This document shows, piece after piece, positions 8,631 through 17,372 of a stretch of 53,387 bases of DNA (position 1 is its first letter; each line of letters begins with the position of its first letter). Origin of the DNA: Candidatus Desulfovibrio intestinavium (GTDB lineage: Bacteria; Desulfobacterota; Desulfovibrionia; Desulfovibrionales; Desulfovibrionaceae); assembly GCA_019118345.1 (NCBI GenBank), contig DWZD01000005.1:1-53387 (forward strand), given 5' to 3'. The position numbers were made by a program, and so were the translations under genes. Under the pieces are notes generated by a model, which saw nothing but the letters and a program-made list of their open reading frames with translations, was not told the DNA's origin and made no database searches.

Positions 8631-9934
8631 TGGCCCGCCCGCGCAAACAGCCCGCCGGGGCGCAACCCTCCCTGCTGTTGCCGGATGCCGCCCCCCTGCC
8701 GGAAATCCCCGTGGCCGAACAGCCCTACCCCCTGCCCACGGGCTGGAAGTGGATTTACTGGGGAAACTGCGGTAATTTCATTGCAGGCAATGCTTTTAAA
8801 CCAACCTTACAGGGTAAAAAGAATTTACTTTATCCATTTTATAAAGTTGCCAGCTTAAAATATTCAGACAATGAAGGCTATCTTTATGACACGGAAAATA
8901 GTATAGGCAAAGAGACCCAAGAGCGCATAAAATCAACTATCATTCCTGAACATTCCATTATTTTTGCAAAAATAGGCGAAGCAATCCGATTGAATAGGAG
9001 AGGCATAAACAAAACAAAGTGTTGTATAGACAATAATTTGATTGCATTTATTCCTGAGACGGTATTTTTTCGCTTTGCCTATCATTGGTCACAGTCTATT
9101 GATTTATACAAGTATACAAATGCTACTACTGTCCCCGCAATACGAAAAAGTGATCTAAAAAAAATTGCTTTCCCCCTCCCCCCGCGCGAGGAGCAGGAAC
9201 GCATCGTGGCGCGCATAGAATCCCTCTTTGCCCGGCTGGATGAAGCCCGAGAAAAGGTTGATGCCGTGGCGGAAAGCTACGAAACGCGCAAGGCCGCCCT
9301 CTTGCACAAGGCCTTCAGCGGGGAACTGACGGCGAAGTGGCGGGAGGAAAAGGGGGTCTCCGCTGACTGGAGAAATGTATTATTCATCCATGTTGCTGAA
9401 GTTAAAAGCAATCTTGTTGATCCAGCAGATTTCCAAGACTTTCCACACATTGCACCAGATAATATTGAAAAGAAAACTGGCAGACTATTTCAATACAATA
9501 CTATTGCCAAAGATATGGTTACGAGCGGAAAACATCGCTTTTATCCCGGGCAAATTCTCTACTCCAAGATACGACCGTATCTTTCAAAAGTTGTCATTAC
9601 TGATTTTGATGGGCTATGCAGTGCCGATATGTACCCCATAGAAGCCAAAGAAAACACCAAATATCTTTGGTATTATATGCTTTCAGAAGACTTCCTTGAA
9701 CAGGCTTCCACAGCCGGTTCGCGCTCGGTACTACCTAAAATTAATCAAAAAGAACTATCGCGTATCAACATTCGGATCCCCACCCTTCCCGAACAGGAAG
9801 AAATCGTCCGCCTGCTCGACAGCCTCCTTGAACGGGAACGGCAAATCCGCGAGGCCGCCGAGCAGGTGCGAGAACGGATCGATCTGATGAAAAAGGCCAT
9901 TCTGGCCCGCGCCTTCCGGGGCGAGCTGGGCTGA
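8630..9934 (+). CDS. hsdS: Type I restriction-modification specificity subunit S with two target-recognition domains
   Basis: HsdS chooses the bipartite DNA target of the complex. The ATG at 8630 follows a strong caaggagg (8615-8622); 434 residues. There are two recognition domains, about residues 46-181 and 246-383, each followed by the typical conserved segment. The first contains PPREEQERIVARIESL, the second LPEQEEIVRLLDSLL, and both end with a helix and an AF.GEL motif. The DNA of both recognition domains (about 8768-9172 and 9366-9780) is strikingly AT-rich, while the conserved segments are as GC-rich as the neighbours. This is the expected mark of domain exchange. Specificity cannot be predicted. 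Confidence 0.95.
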   Translation: MARPRKQPAGAQPSLLLPDAAPLPEIPVAEQPYPLPTGWKWIYWGNCGNFIAGNAFKPTLQGKKNLLYPFYKVASLKYSDNEGYLYDTENSIGKETQERIKSTIIPEHSIIFAKIGEAIRLNRRGINKTKCCIDNNLIAFIPETVFFRFAYHWSQSIDLYKYTNATTVPAIRKSDLKKIAFPLPPREEQERIVARIESLFARLDEAREKVDAVAESYETRKAALLHKAFSGELTAKWREEKGVSADWRNVLFIHVAEVKSNLVDPADFQDFPHIAPDNIEKKTGRLFQYNTIAKDMVTSGKHRFYPGQILYSKIRPYLSKVVITDFDGLCSADMYPIEAKENTKYLWYYMLSEDFLEQASTAGSRSVLPKINQKELSRINIRIPTLPEQEEIVRLLDSLLERERQIREAAEQVRERIDLMKKAILARAFRGELG

Positions 9935-10285
9935 GGCGCAGCCGTCCTGCGCGCCGGTGCAGCGGCGGGCGCTGCCGCCCCGTCCGGCATCCGGCCTGAT
10001 GCCGTCCGGCCCGTCGGGCTTTCTTGCCTATCGCGGAAAATCATACTATCACCATGCTGCGGGCCGCGTGCCGCCGCCGTGTGCCGCGCATCCGGCGCGC
10101 GCCGGGCATGGCGGCATGCCCCGGGGCCTGCCCGCCCCTGCCCGCAGGCCGTGGCGGCTGAAGGTGGCCGCATGCGGGGCAAATTTGTCCCCTCACGGCG
10201 CAGGAACGGCTGCGCGCCTGAAACCCGCCACGGCGGGGCACGCGCGCGCCAGACGGGTCATGCCGCATCCCCCAAGGGAGCTTTC
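9935..10285. other. 351-bp gene-free gap after hsdS
   Basis: I see no convincing gene here. It holds the candidate operon terminator near 10001-10025 and a very GC-rich stretch with open frames that lack ribosome binding sites. No clear promoter for the following small genes is visible. Confidence 0.6.
10001..10025 (+). terminator. candidate terminator of hsdRMS
   Basis: A short stem gcccg/cgggc (10009-10013 and 10015-10019) is followed by tttctt. The one-base loop means the stem must open slightly. Position about 70 bp after hsdS fits. Confidence 0.45.
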
Positions 10286-10588
10286 ATGCCGCTGCGTTTT
10301 TTGCGAGACATGGTTTTCAATGACAGCGAAAAGACTGTCCCCAATGGCCTGAGCATGCAACAGCAATTGCAGAGTCTGGGCATTTTCACCACGCTTGAAC
10401 GGCCCGTGCAGCATCCCTTCAAGGTTTTCTGCAAGGAATTGCTGTATTATTCCGCCACGGCCTTTGTCATCACCGCCGTCCTGCTGAGCATCATCCTGCC
10501 CGCCACGGAGAGATTTCTTTCCAGCCTGCCGGACAGTACGTTTTTCATCAGGGAACTCAAGGAACTCCTGCACTTCATCAAGGGATGA
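10286..10588 (+). CDS. small single-pass membrane protein, unknown
   Basis: A 100-residue protein starts at the ATG at 10286, which has aagggag at 10274-10280. A longer open frame upstream is arginine/proline low-complexity and is not believable. One hydrophobic segment lies near residues 55-75 (ATAFVITAVLLSIILPAT), followed by a short helical tail rich in Phe, Leu and Lys. I do not recognise the family. It is three bases upstream of another small membrane protein and probably co-transcribed with it. No enzyme motif is seen. Confidence 0.75.
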   Translation: MPLRFLRDMVFNDSEKTVPNGLSMQQQLQSLGIFTTLERPVQHPFKVFCKELLYYSATAFVITAVLLSIILPATERFLSSLPDSTFFIRELKELLHFIKG

Positions 10589-10591
10589 GCC

Positions 10592-10894
10592 ATGCCGAAC
10601 AAAGTTATGGTGACCGTTACCTATGAAAAAGGCGCGGACAGGGAGCTGGACAGCACGCTGGAACCCTTTGAAAAGCAGGGGACGGTCACGGCGGTCATCA
10701 TCCCGCCGCTTTCGACCTTGCAGATCATTGCCAGAAACTTCTGCATCGGCATGGCACGGGGGCTGGGCTTCTTCATTGGCGGTACGGTCATCATCGGCCT
10801 GATCGTCTGGACAATACAGTCCATCATCAGCATGAACATTCCCTACCTGACAGAGCTGTTCAAGCAGCTCCTGACCATCATCAAAACCACATGA
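10592..10894 (+). CDS. small membrane protein, DUF5665-like
   Basis: A 100-residue protein with a hydrophilic N-terminal third, then a glycine-rich segment GMARGLGFFIGGTVIIGL and a second hydrophobic stretch ending in an amphipathic helix. The Gly-rich entry to the membrane segment resembles DUF5665 proteins, which have no known function; this match is from memory and unconfirmed. The aaggga upstream supports the start. It forms a pair with the gene at 10286 and may act with it at the membrane. Confidence 0.75.
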   Translation: MPNKVMVTVTYEKGADRELDSTLEPFEKQGTVTAVIIPPLSTLQIIARNFCIGMARGLGFFIGGTVIIGLIVWTIQSIISMNIPYLTELFKQLLTIIKTT

Positions 10895-11069
10895 CGCGCG
10901 GCCCTGCCGCCCTCCCGCCCCGCCTCCCCGCTGCCGCTGCCGCCGCTGCGCGACGCGCAACGCCTCCCGCCCCCTCCCCCCCAAAAAAAATTGGCGATTC
11001 CAGAATCTGGATGACAGCCGGTGCATCCTGCCTTTGTCGGCAATTCACCACCAACAAAGGAGCACATCC

Positions 11070-11237
11070 ATGTTTGGCAAGATTATCTGTCTGGCAGGCG
11101 GTATTGCCATTGGCTATCTGGCGCGGGAAACCATTTCCGAACTGGTGGACGAGGTGGCGTCCGTCTGGACCGACAGCCATTCGTCCGCCATTGACGCCTC
11201 GTCGAGCGACGAAGCGGACGAGGCGGCGGCGTCCTGA
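11070..11237 (+). CDS. 55-residue peptide with N-terminal membrane anchor and acidic tail
   Basis: The start at 11070 has aaaggag at 11056-11062. The N-terminus (IICLAGGIAIGYLARE) could insert in the membrane. The remainder is acidic and Ser/Ala-rich, ending in an Asp/Glu/Ala tail. It has no family I recognise. It is preceded by a 175-bp GC-rich gap without clear promoter elements. The good ribosome binding site and skewed composition argue that it is real. Confidence 0.65.
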   Translation: MFGKIICLAGGIAIGYLARETISELVDEVASVWTDSHSSAIDASSSDEADEAAAS

Positions 11238-11448
11238 TCCCCCATGTGCGCGGGCGGGCGCAACGACACATGCGCTCGCCCGCCGCCTGTTCAGGACGCG
11301 CGCATGGCGGCGGGCATGTTACGCCCGGCTTGCATTCCGAAAAATGGAACGATGCACAGGCATACTGTCTTTCTCCGACGGGCTGCCGTCAGCAATACGC
11401 AACGCGCGCGGCGTGGCGTCCGAAACCCCATGACAAGGAGAGATCCGC

Positions 11449-11664
11449 ATGCTGCTGGCTCCCCACTGCGCATATTGCGGTTCCCGGCGAACGATCCTCA
11501 GCGATTCTCCCCACATCAGCCCGTGGAAAAAACTGTTCGCCGTGCTGCACCGCCTGTCGGCTCAGCCCCCTGCCCGCGGCCTCCACTTCGTGATCTGCAA
11601 GGATTGCCGCAAAATCAGCCTGCTGCAGTTTGCCAGGACGCCATGCGCGCGGGGACAACAGTGA
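11449..11664 (+). CDS. small zinc-ribbon protein
   Basis: A 71-residue protein with two CxxC knuckles (CAYC near residue 7, CKDC near residue 50), suggesting one structural zinc. A strong Shine-Dalgarno (acaaggaga) precedes the ATG. No family is recognised; the C-terminus is basic. It could be a nucleic-acid-binding accessory protein, but nothing nearby fixes its role. Confidence 0.65.
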   Translation: MLLAPHCAYCGSRRTILSDSPHISPWKKLFAVLHRLSAQPPARGLHFVICKDCRKISLLQFARTPCARGQQ

Positions 11665-11774
11665 AACAGCGACAGCTGCGGGCCATGCCGCACCACGGCG
11701 GGCTGTGGGCCATGCCGCACAGCCTGACCATGCGGCGTCGGCGGAGGAAGGGAGCGGCATGCCGTGTGCTGCCC

Positions 11775-11802
11775 GCCCCGGCGGGGCCGTCCCCCTTTTT
11801 TT
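11775..11802 (+). terminator. intrinsic terminator candidate
   Basis: A stem gcccc/ggggc (11775-11779, 11783-11787) is followed within 9 bases by a run of seven T. It would end the transcript of the zinc-ribbon gene. The 8-base spacer before the T-run lowers confidence. Confidence 0.45.
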
Positions 11803-11863
11803 GCCAGTACGGGCACGGGGGCTTCACGACTGGGCAGCCCACGCGGCCATGCGGCGCGCTCTC

Positions 11864-11896
11864 AAAAAAAAAGAGGACGCCCGGCGGTGTCCTCTC
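11864..11896 (-). terminator. intrinsic terminator of mucR
   Basis: A stem agaggac/gtcctct with a GC-rich loop lies at 11872-11896. On the minus strand it is followed by nine T (11864-11872), 25 bp past the mucR stop. The plus-strand side also has a short T-rich stretch, so it may work in both directions. Confidence 0.8.
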
Positions 11897-11920
11897 TTTT
11901 CTCTCTTCACGCGGCACAAG

Positions 11921-12319
11921 CTAGTCAGCCTTGCGGCGCTTTTCCCACAGCTTCATGTCCTTCATCTTGCGGCGGCGTTCCCGCTGCAGGGCCTTGCAGA
12001 CCAGCGGGGTGTCCTTCTTGAAGCCCCACTTTTCACGATAGGCAGCGGCATCCATGCCGTGGGATGCCAGATGCCGACGAGTCAGAATCTTGAACGTCTT
12101 GCCGCATTCCAGGCAGGTTACGGACTTTTCCTTCACCGACTTGCGGGCTTCCATCACCACGTCGCCGCCGTCAATGTCCGTCACGTTGTCCCCTTCGGCA
12201 ACATTGCGTATGCCCTGAGCCAGTTTCTGAATAAAGGATGTGATTTCATCCTCGCTCATGACGCGCACACTCGCCTGTGCCCGTGCAATTTCCAATGCTT
12301 CTTTCAAATAATCATCCAT
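11921..12319 (-). CDS. MucR/Ros-family zinc-finger transcriptional regulator
   Basis: A 132-residue DNA-binding regulator. The Ros/MucR zinc finger is visible at residues 66-90: C69-x2-C72, then H83 and H87. It is followed by the characteristic AAYREKWGF and a very basic C-terminal helix. In alpha-proteobacteria this family acts as a global repressor binding AT-rich DNA; in Desulfovibrio-type genomes several paralogues are common but little studied. An inverted repeat at 12375-12410 upstream could be its own operator. The gene stands alone between a terminator and a lipoprotein gene. Confidence 0.88.
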   Translation of the reverse strand: MDDYLKEALEIARAQASVRVMSEDEITSFIQKLAQGIRNVAEGDNVTDIDGGDVVMEARKSVKEKSVTCLECGKTFKILTRRHLASHGMDAAAYREKWGFKKDTPLVCKALQRERRRKMKDMKLWEKRRKAD

Positions 12320-12374
12320 TCTGAACCTCGTCGCGTAATAGACTGCCCGCTTCGGGAAAGCGTCGTCAGGTCAA

Positions 12375-12415
12375 GCCTGAAGGATAATCCTTACATACTC
12401 AAATTCAGGCGTCAA
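12375..12415 (-). promoter_or_regulatory. possible mucR promoter with inverted repeat
   Basis: Read on the minus strand, TTGACG (12410-12415) precedes AT-rich DNA without a good -10. A perfect 7-bp inverted repeat, gcctgaa/ttcaggc, lies at 12375-12381 and 12404-12410. It could bind a dimeric repressor. Confidence 0.35.
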
Positions 12416-12475
12416 CTTCTTTCCCCTCCCCCCCACATGAGGAATGTACTCGGACAGCAAGTCCTCCCGTGAATG

Positions 12476-13231
12476 TCACGGACGAGTATTATAGTCATTG
12501 AGGAAAACGGTTCCCCAGAATGTCTCATCCAGATACTGCCAATTGATGCTGTTCAGATAGTCAAGGCGAACTTCGCCCGGCTTTGCGGAAAGGCTGATCT
12601 CAAAGGCATTCCGGGCGCGTTCTTCAAAGGCCGGAATGACATCGGACAGACCATAGGGAATGCTGGTCAAGGATTGCATGGCTTCCGGCAAGGGTTCACG
12701 ATATTCAAGAATGATCTTTCCCTGATTGAAATTCGTGCGACAGGCAAACACGCGGGAGATCCAGCGCCGCACGGGCTTTTCCCCCTTGTCGGCCACCGCC
12801 GCCGCCTGCGGATCCATGAGCGGCAGGAAGGCATCGCGCTTTTCGCTGACCATATAGGTGCAGGTCTCCACGCCCAGACCGTTGATCACGTCCGCGCCCT
12901 CATGAATGGCAAAGGGATGGGCGAGCGCGCTGTTCCAGAACCACGGCGGATCCAGTTCGCCCTGGGCCACAATGGCCAGCGGCCCCTTGCCGTCGCCCTT
13001 GCCGTAGACGGCAATCCAGGCATCCACATCCAATCCGCCGATGACGCCGGCCTCCATGAGCGAGGCCTGACCAAAACCGGCGGCGAGCAGCGGCAGCTCC
13101 CTGGCCTTGGCCGAAAAGGCGGGACGGGAGGAGGAAACATAGGTATCCCCCAGCATGCCGCGCTGCTGCGCCCCCGTACAACCTGCCAGAACAAAGAGCA
13201 CAAGCGCAAGGCAAGATGTCAACAGTTTCAT
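12476..13231 (-). CDS. exported lipoprotein, DUF4851-like
   Basis: A 251-residue protein beginning with a lipoprotein signal (lysine, hydrophobic core, lipobox LAGC near residue 19). The start at 13231 has ggagg. The mature part has no enzyme motif I recognise. The overall look matches the DUF4851 lipoproteins I associate with Desulfovibrio, from memory. It follows the TPR protein gene by 46 bp on the same strand and is probably in its operon, so the two may form an envelope assembly. Confidence 0.75.
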   Translation of the reverse strand: MKLLTSCLALVLFVLAGCTGAQQRGMLGDTYVSSSRPAFSAKARELPLLAAGFGQASLMEAGVIGGLDVDAWIAVYGKGDGKGPLAIVAQGELDPPWFWNSALAHPFAIHEGADVINGLGVETCTYMVSEKRDAFLPLMDPQAAAVADKGEKPVRRWISRVFACRTNFNQGKIILEYREPLPEAMQSLTSIPYGLSDVIPAFEERARNAFEISLSAKPGEVRLDYLNSINWQYLDETFWGTVFLNDYNTRP

Positions 13232-13277
13232 CGTATCCTCCATTCCAGGCCGCAGAGCATCCCGCCTGGACGGAATC

Positions 13278-16082
13278 TTATGGGTTGGCCGGGGGGCTCC
13301 CGGCGGAATCGGCACCGTTTTGCGCAGGCGAAGCCCCCGGCCCGGCCGCCGCTCCACCCGGCATGAAATCCTTGAGATCGCGGGATACCTCGAAGGTGCG
13401 CAGCTCGCTGGCCGCCGCCTTGCCGAAGGGGGTGCCGGGGAAACGCTTGACCACATCTTCCAGCAGGAACTGGGCGCGCACCGCGTCGCCGAGCTTCCTG
13501 TACAGGCGCGCTTCGCGATAGCGCAGGCCGGGATATTCCGGCGAGGCGGCGTCCGGCACGAACTCGGCATACTGCTTCACCCAGTCCAGCGCCTCGGGAA
13601 TCCGGTTGGCCACTTCGCATATGTCCATGAGCGCGGCCATGGATTCCTTGATGCGTTCGGGATCCGCCTTGTCGGAACGCTCGTCGGCCAGCTGGCGGAA
13701 CAGCTCGATGACCTGCCTGTTGTACACATAGGCATCCCCCACGTCCTTGCGCATCTCGGCATCCCGGGCCAGAAAATAGGTGGCATAGGCACGCTGGTAG
13801 AGGGGGATGTCATTCCGCATGGCCAGCTGCCGCCAGCGGGGCAGGGCCGCCCCCCACAGGCCGAGATTCTGGGCGGAGAGGGCCGTGGCGTACTCCAGCT
13901 GCGAACGCAGTTGCGGACGCAAGGGCCAGGCGGCCACAATGCGGGACAAATCCAGAATCCTGTCCCAGGCTCCGGCCTTGAGATAGCGGTTGAAATACTC
14001 CGTCAGCGCCAGTTCGCCGTAATCGGGATCCATTTTCGCGGTCAGAAATGCGCCCAGCAGCTCCAGCCCCTTGGCATCATCGCCCCGTTCCATGTAGCCC
14101 TGGGCCAGCGCATAGCGCATCTTGGGATCCAGCTCGCCATAGCGCTCGCGCACCAGCGGAAAACCGTTCCACAGGAGCAGAATGCGGCGATAGTTCTGTT
14201 CGGCCAGGGCATTGGTCAGCTCGCTCTGGAAGGCTGTCCAGATAATGTCGCGGGCCTGCGGCACGCCGGGGTGTTCGGGGTAGTTGTCGATGAAGTCCGC
14301 CGCGCTGCCCATGGCCTGGGTGAACTGCTTGTCCCAGAGCAGCCACATGGCGTACTTGAGCCGCGACAGCACGCATTCCGGCGACGTATCCGAAGCCTCC
14401 ATCACTTCGCGATACACCCGTTCGAGCGGAATATCCTCGGTGGGACGGGCAAAGAGCGCGCTCATCTGATCATAATGCAGCGGGCCGTCATAAATGCCCT
14501 TTTCCGCAAGGCGAAGGCGGCTGACCCGGCTGCTGCTGACGCCCGGCCAGAGATCCATGATCCGCTGGTACATCAACGCCGCCGCTCCCCACTGGTTGCC
14601 CCGGGTGTAGGTATCGGCCATCTTGAGCAGCAGCTCGTTGTTGCCCTCCCGGCGCGGCTGCAAATTGACGAACAGCCAATAGACATCCATGGCCGCGTCG
14701 TCGCGCTTGAGCGCCTGCAGATTTTCCGCCTGCACCAACAGGAAATCCGTATCCTCCAGATAGCAGCGCGGCCAGCGCTTGTTGACGAAGTCCATGATCA
14801 CGCTGGCGGCATCATGGCGGCCAAGGCGCACCAGAGCCTTGCCCATGCCCATGGCCGCATCTTCCATGGAGGCGCTTTCGGGATAATTTTCCAGCACCGT
14901 CTGGAAGGACACCGCGGCGCTTTCATCCATCTTGCGCTTCAGCTGTTCCTCGCCCAGTTCGGTCAGGGATTCCGCCACCAGCGGCGACAGCGGATACTGA
15001 CGCAAGAGGGCCATGATATTGGCCCGCGCCTCATCCATGTTGCCGACCCGCAAGTTGATCTTGCCAAGGCGGGCATAGGCTTCGGGCGCGCGGTCGTGGC
15101 GCAGGTCGGCATTGAGCGCCTCGCTGGTGGAGGCGACAATGGCGTCGTATCCGGCCTGCGGCTTGTCCTTGTACATTTCCCACAGGCAGTCGCTGATGCC
15201 GTAAAGCACTTCCAGCCGCCTGTCCCGTGTCAACTGCGGCAGATCATACAGGATGCGCAGCTTGTCCAGCGCGTCGGAAAACTGTCGCTTTTCAAGGCAG
15301 GATTGCACCTCCTGCCAAACCGCTTCGGGGTCAACGGGCTTTTCGACGCGATTGCCCTGCTCATCCACATAAATGACTTCCCGCTTGGCCGCAGCGGGCG
15401 AGGCCTTGTCCCCGGCCGGACTTTCCGTCCCTGTTCCGGCGGACGGCAGTTCCCGCACAGGCGGCGCGGGCTGCACGTCAGGCGCGGCCTGCGAGCCGGC
15501 CTGTCCGGCGGGCTGGGTAGCGGGCTGTCCGGCGGGCTGGGCGGCAGGCGCGGGCGGCGTGCCCGGCATTTGCCCCTGCGTCCCCAGCGGCGGCAATTCC
15601 CGCACGGGCGGCGCGGGCTGCACGTCAGGCGCGGCCTGCGCACCGGCCTGTACGCCGGGCTGGGTAGCGGGCTGTCCGGCGGGCTGGGTGGCAGGCTGGG
15701 CGGCAGGCGCGGGCGGCGTGCCCGGCATTTGTCCCTGCGTCCCCAGCGGCGGCAGTTCCCGCACAGGCGGCGCGGGCTGCACGTCAGGCGCGGCCTGTGC
15801 GCCGGGAAGCTGAGTGGACAGTCCCTGCTCCGGGGGCCAGTTTTCGGGGCCGCCGGGATTGATGCGCGCGGTTATCCCCTGGGCAGCCGAAGCCGCCAGC
15901 GAAACGGAAGGGGAAAAAAATTCCAGTCCGAGGGTGCCGCACAACGCGCAAATGGCCGCACCCACAAGAAAACGACGGCAACAGCGACCGCCGACAGAAC
16001 ACACGTCAGCCGCCTTGCCCGCCGTTTTGCCAGTCACGGGAACCCGGTTTGTTCCGGAAAAAGATGCCTTGTTCACGCGCAC
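13278..16082 (-). CDS. exported TPR protein with proline-rich repeats
   Basis: A 934-residue protein starting at GTG (16080-16082) with a weak ggtgaag upstream; no better start is seen. A hydrophobic segment near residues 38-63 ending in AASA suggests a signal sequence with an unusually long N-region. A proline/alanine/glutamine linker follows, built of three near-identical units containing PDVQPAPPVRELP. The rest is helical and TPR-like: segments such as AYARLGKINLRVGNMDEA and LVRLGRHDAASVI fit the TPR pattern, with about 15 helical pairs. Such proteins usually scaffold envelope or surface machinery. It lies between a sigma-54 activator and a lipoprotein gene on the same strand. Confidence 0.8.
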   Translation of the reverse strand: MRVNKASFSGTNRVPVTGKTAGKAADVCSVGGRCCRRFLVGAAICALCGTLGLEFFSPSVSLAASAAQGITARINPGGPENWPPEQGLSTQLPGAQAAPDVQPAPPVRELPPLGTQGQMPGTPPAPAAQPATQPAGQPATQPGVQAGAQAAPDVQPAPPVRELPPLGTQGQMPGTPPAPAAQPAGQPATQPAGQAGSQAAPDVQPAPPVRELPSAGTGTESPAGDKASPAAAKREVIYVDEQGNRVEKPVDPEAVWQEVQSCLEKRQFSDALDKLRILYDLPQLTRDRRLEVLYGISDCLWEMYKDKPQAGYDAIVASTSEALNADLRHDRAPEAYARLGKINLRVGNMDEARANIMALLRQYPLSPLVAESLTELGEEQLKRKMDESAAVSFQTVLENYPESASMEDAAMGMGKALVRLGRHDAASVIMDFVNKRWPRCYLEDTDFLLVQAENLQALKRDDAAMDVYWLFVNLQPRREGNNELLLKMADTYTRGNQWGAAALMYQRIMDLWPGVSSSRVSRLRLAEKGIYDGPLHYDQMSALFARPTEDIPLERVYREVMEASDTSPECVLSRLKYAMWLLWDKQFTQAMGSAADFIDNYPEHPGVPQARDIIWTAFQSELTNALAEQNYRRILLLWNGFPLVRERYGELDPKMRYALAQGYMERGDDAKGLELLGAFLTAKMDPDYGELALTEYFNRYLKAGAWDRILDLSRIVAAWPLRPQLRSQLEYATALSAQNLGLWGAALPRWRQLAMRNDIPLYQRAYATYFLARDAEMRKDVGDAYVYNRQVIELFRQLADERSDKADPERIKESMAALMDICEVANRIPEALDWVKQYAEFVPDAASPEYPGLRYREARLYRKLGDAVRAQFLLEDVVKRFPGTPFGKAAASELRTFEVSRDLKDFMPGGAAAGPGASPAQNGADSAGSPPANP
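15445..15800 (-). repeat. three tandem coding repeats in the TPR gene
   Basis: Near-identical units begin at about 15445, 15592 and 15751 (plus-strand coordinates), spaced 147 and 159 bp, both multiples of three. They encode a Pro/Ala/Gln-rich linker. The 12-bp difference comes from an inner QPA-type repeat. High identity suggests recent expansion and likely length variation among strains. Confidence 0.85.
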
Positions 16083-16105
16083 GTCACTTCACCGTTGATG
16101 TTGCC

Positions 16106-16138
16106 CATGTTTATATTATGCAAGAAACATGTAAGCAA
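16106..16138 (-). promoter_or_regulatory. promoter and operator-like repeat of the TPR gene
   Basis: On the minus strand TTGCTT (16133-16138) and TATAAA (16110-16115) are separated by 17 bp, a fair sigma-70-type promoter. A perfect 7-bp inverted repeat, catgttt/aaacatg (16106-16112, 16125-16131), spans the spacer and the -10. This suggests separate, repressible transcription of the TPR and lipoprotein genes. Confidence 0.5.
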
Positions 16139-16145
16139 GAACTTC

Positions 16146-17276
<1,131 letters not shown>

Positions 17277-17301
17277 GAGGCTCTCCCGCGCAATCATTAA
17301 G

Positions 17302-17319
17302 GTGTCAATACCCTGACAC
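17302..17319. promoter_or_regulatory. palindrome between the sigma-54 activator and hrpB
   Basis: Perfect arms gtgtca (17302-17307) and tgacac (17314-17319) with a 6-bp spacer lie in the 96-bp divergent gap. The size fits a dimeric repressor site. No -24/-12 promoter was found. Confidence 0.4.
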
Positions 17320-17372
17320 GCAAAAAATTTCCAGCAAAAAAAGGGGGAGTCGGCTGGAAGTGACCTGTTGGA

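Noticed and set aside
11244..12472. Plus-strand open frames across 11244-11924 and 11630-12472
   Set aside because: Arg/Pro-rich translations without ribosome binding sites. One is antisense to the well-supported mucR, and both cross a clear terminator.
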